DNA from: Poecilobothrus nobilitatus
Taxonomy: Eukaryota; Arthropoda; Insecta; Diptera; Dolichopodidae
Direction: 5' to 3'
NCBI GenBank assembly: GCA_947095535.1
Contig: OX352774.1
Location: forward strand, 207,316,965 to 207,380,964
Length of the DNA stretch: 64,000 bases
Below the pieces are notes generated by a model. That model did not search any database. It was not told the origin of the DNA and was given only the letters and a program-made list of their open reading frames with translations. The translations under genes and the position numbers were made by a program. Below, piece after piece: positions 62,095-64,000 of this stretch (position 1 is the stretch's first letter; each line of letters opens with the position of its first letter).

Positions 62095-62358
62095 AACAAA
62101 GAATTCTAACAGGAATTCTTGTCGGGACCTGTCAACTAAAGGCACACTTAAAGAAAAAATTGGAATAGAAAATAACGGTGTAGGCAGATTTTGTTAAGAA
62201 GGAAAAGAGACTTCAGGTCACAAACTGATGTGCTTTTTTTTCTCCGAGCAAGATAAGCGCATCTAGGAGCATATTGCATTACCGAAGAGGAACTCTAAGC
62301 AAAACACCCTAAACAGATCTATGTTTTTTTAGAACTAGGAGGGTTCCCCAGCAAATAG
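62095..62358 (+). pseudogene. non-LTR retrotransposon RNase H domain fragment
   Basis: ILTGILVGTCQLKAHLKKK near 62106 matches the block LLTGH..L..HL... found at the end of RNase H domains in Jockey, R1 and I-type elements. A frameshift leads to IGIENNGVGRFC, a stop, then EGKETSGHKLMC, corresponding to (C)R.C.E..ET..H.LC..P. A further shift gives AHLGAYCITEEEL, a stop, and AKHPKQIYVFLELGGFPSK, ending at TAG 62356-62358. At least two frameshifts and two stops show decay. No reverse transcriptase remains upstream; the 5' limit is approximate. The family-level match is strong, but the clade is not resolved. Confidence 0.78.
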
Positions 62359-63623
62359 TAACAGAAGCAGAACAATAGATTTACATTAAAAGCAAATATT
62401 TTACTAAAAATCTTTTTAATCTGTCTGTTAGCTAGATTTTCATTAGGATAGAGAAGCATAGACTCTTACTAGTATTAATATAGAAACACAGCATAGTTCT
62501 GTCGTTTAAAATAGTACAAAGTGTTTAATTTTATTGTTATTCTATGTTACAACTTTTAACATTATAAACATTTAATTTTTGTGTTGAAATGAAATTTTTA
62601 GTTTGTATTTACTTTATTTCGCTAAAAGCCAAAAATTTTCCAAAATCATACTATAATGAAAATTCTGGCCATTGGTTCCAAATATTTTTTATGTCTTCTA
62701 ATTTTCATTGTTTTAGGACCCACCGTATATTAAATTTAATTTAATTATACAAGAATTTTAATCGGTTCATTCGATAATATTCGACTGTAAAGGACTTCAC
62801 CATAAAATTAATTTTATAGTAATTTTTAATACCATAAAAAAAAATCTAAATTTCTTCATCTAATATAAGTTCAGTGTAAAATTAAGCGATTGATTAAATT
62901 GGGTTTTTGGACGATTCATGGCAAGTAATTTACTATATCATTTTTTATAATATTTATATTTCTTTTAAATTGATAGGATGAGAGTTTTTTTTATTTAGCT
63001 CTTATTAATTCATCAATCATTTTTTTATTATGTTTATTTAAAATTTAATTTTGTAACAAAATGATTTTCTAGAAACATAAAAACTGTAAATTACCGACAA
63101 TCATAAGAATTTTGTGGAGTCTTCGTCCTTACAAAAGGATATTGTTTTCTTTTTTCTTTTTTAATATATATAGAAAATTTGTAAAGAAATTTTATCTTTT
63201 CCCATTTTCGCATTCTATTTTGTTACTCTTTTTCTTTACATGTATTTTTTATAACACAACCAATAAAAATTGTCTCAGAGTCGTAAATTTCCATTTAATG
63301 ATAAAAAGGGAGAGAGAGGGAGAGTGCGATAGTATAAAGGTTATGGTTGACTTTTATTTTTCGTTTCTTTTTTCAGATATTATTTCGAATGTCCTTGTTA
63401 TTATCCTTGAACTTGATTTGATGCTCATTGCAAAAAAGTTTTAAAATAAATAAAGGACTTATTTTTAAAAATCGGTTTGATTGTGTATCCTTAGAATCCT
63501 AAAAGACATTTTCCTTACCGTATGAATGAAATAGTATTGGTTTTTACAAAAATAAAAAAAAAAATAAAAATTTATAAATCGATAAAAAAATTTCAATCCA
63601 TTGAGAATTTTATTTGTTATCTT
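62359..63623. other. unannotated AT-rich sequence
   Basis: A short GA-rich run, GGGAGAGAGAGGGAGAG, lies at about 63308-63324. The 110-codon frame at 63112-63444 begins with TTG and is dominated by F, I, L and K; it is probably chance. Confidence 0.45.
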
Positions 63624-64000
63624 TAGAACATTTGACAAAAACATTTTGAGAAATTTACTTATTAGTTTCACTCTGTGCATCCACAGGCGCGTTCGTCTTT
63701 TTTCAAAACTACTACACAGTTTAAGCTAAAGCAATGAAATTTTAACGATGTAAAGATCTCATGAAACAACATTTTTATGTCCCATTACGCAGTTATCCAT
63801 CAAAGTTGAAAAAATATTTACAAAATTTTTGATTCTTCATGTCTTCGGAACACTTTTGGTCAGAATTTGGACAGAAGAGGAAGATGGGGAGAATTAGTAC
63901 TTTAAGTTGAAGAATTAGCATTTAATTTGGCGATTTAGGATTTTAGAAAAAAGTTAAAGAACTTCAGAAAAAACTTACCTGCTTTCCCCTGTTTTAAAGA
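63624..64000 (+). mobile_element. DINE-like family B, copy 8 (runs off window)
   Basis: AGAACATTTGACAAAAACAT, TTAGTTTCACTCTGTG, GCGTTCGTCTTTTTTC and AAAACTACTACACAGTTTAA match the family's left end. CATTACGCAGTTATCCATCA matches the following GTTACGGAGCTACGGCCC-type segment, and CCTGCTTTCCCCTGTTTTAA matches the CACCCCCTGTTTAAGAGC segment. The rest lies beyond position 64000. Confidence 0.65.

Noticed and set aside
63112..63444. 110-codon plus-strand frame
   Set aside because: TTG start, F/I/L/K-rich, no motif. At this base composition a frame of this size is plausible by chance in 64 kb.

Overview
The window is about four-fifths A+T by eye, has no operon-like gene layout, and is packed with diverged interspersed repeats. 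It contains tRNA-derived SINEs with target-site duplications, non-LTR retrotransposon fragments, DINE-1/Helentron-like elements with GTCC microsatellites, and MITE-like elements. This points to an AT-rich animal nuclear genome, most likely an insect; I cannot name the species. No intact host gene, functional tRNA or rRNA gene, CRISPR array or bacterial-type operon was found. At this composition a stop is expected about every 10-11 codons, so dozens of 60-100 codon open frames arise by chance, and most open frames here look like that.

Layout. 0.3-0.7 kb: inverted copy of a repeat with an AGCCAATATA hairpin (family F). 1.56-2.03 kb: Harbinger-like DNA transposon remnant with a TTA target duplication and a truncated transposase N-terminus. 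2.7-3.3 kb: foldback repeat. 6.6-8.3 kb: two SINEs. 9.15-10.08 kb: the longest F copy, with tandem units, an ATT microsatellite and a perfect 16-bp hairpin. 10.7-12.2 kb: DINE-like element A1. 13.2-14.8 kb: a complete SINE with a perfect 14-bp target duplication, then a full-length family B element. 16.5-16.9 kb: family E, inverted relative to its partner at 55.6-56.1 kb. 18.5-26.5 kb: three B copies, a non-LTR tail fragment, and a family C element carrying a SINE inside it. 26.5-44 kb: mostly low-complexity DNA, with a reverse-transcriptase fragment at 32.4 kb, a third F copy at 34 kb and a small MITE at 40.4 kb. 44-45.6 kb: a B element split by a 5'-truncated non-LTR retrotransposon. 46.9-53.8 kb: SINE, B copy, A2 (full length with the GTCC microsatellite), B copy. 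58.2-58.9 and 62.1-62.4 kb: two more non-LTR fragments. 63.6 kb to the end: an eighth B copy running off the window.

How the parts relate. Families A and B share a long homologous interior but have different ends, while C shares its 3' end with A, so A, B and C look like one modular superfamily. Two SINE families with different tRNA-like heads share a 3' domain around ACATTTATGT, as expected if they used the same LINE machinery. The non-LTR pieces represent at least three lineages and all carry stops or frameshifts. The nesting (SINE in C, LINE in B) gives a relative order of insertions.
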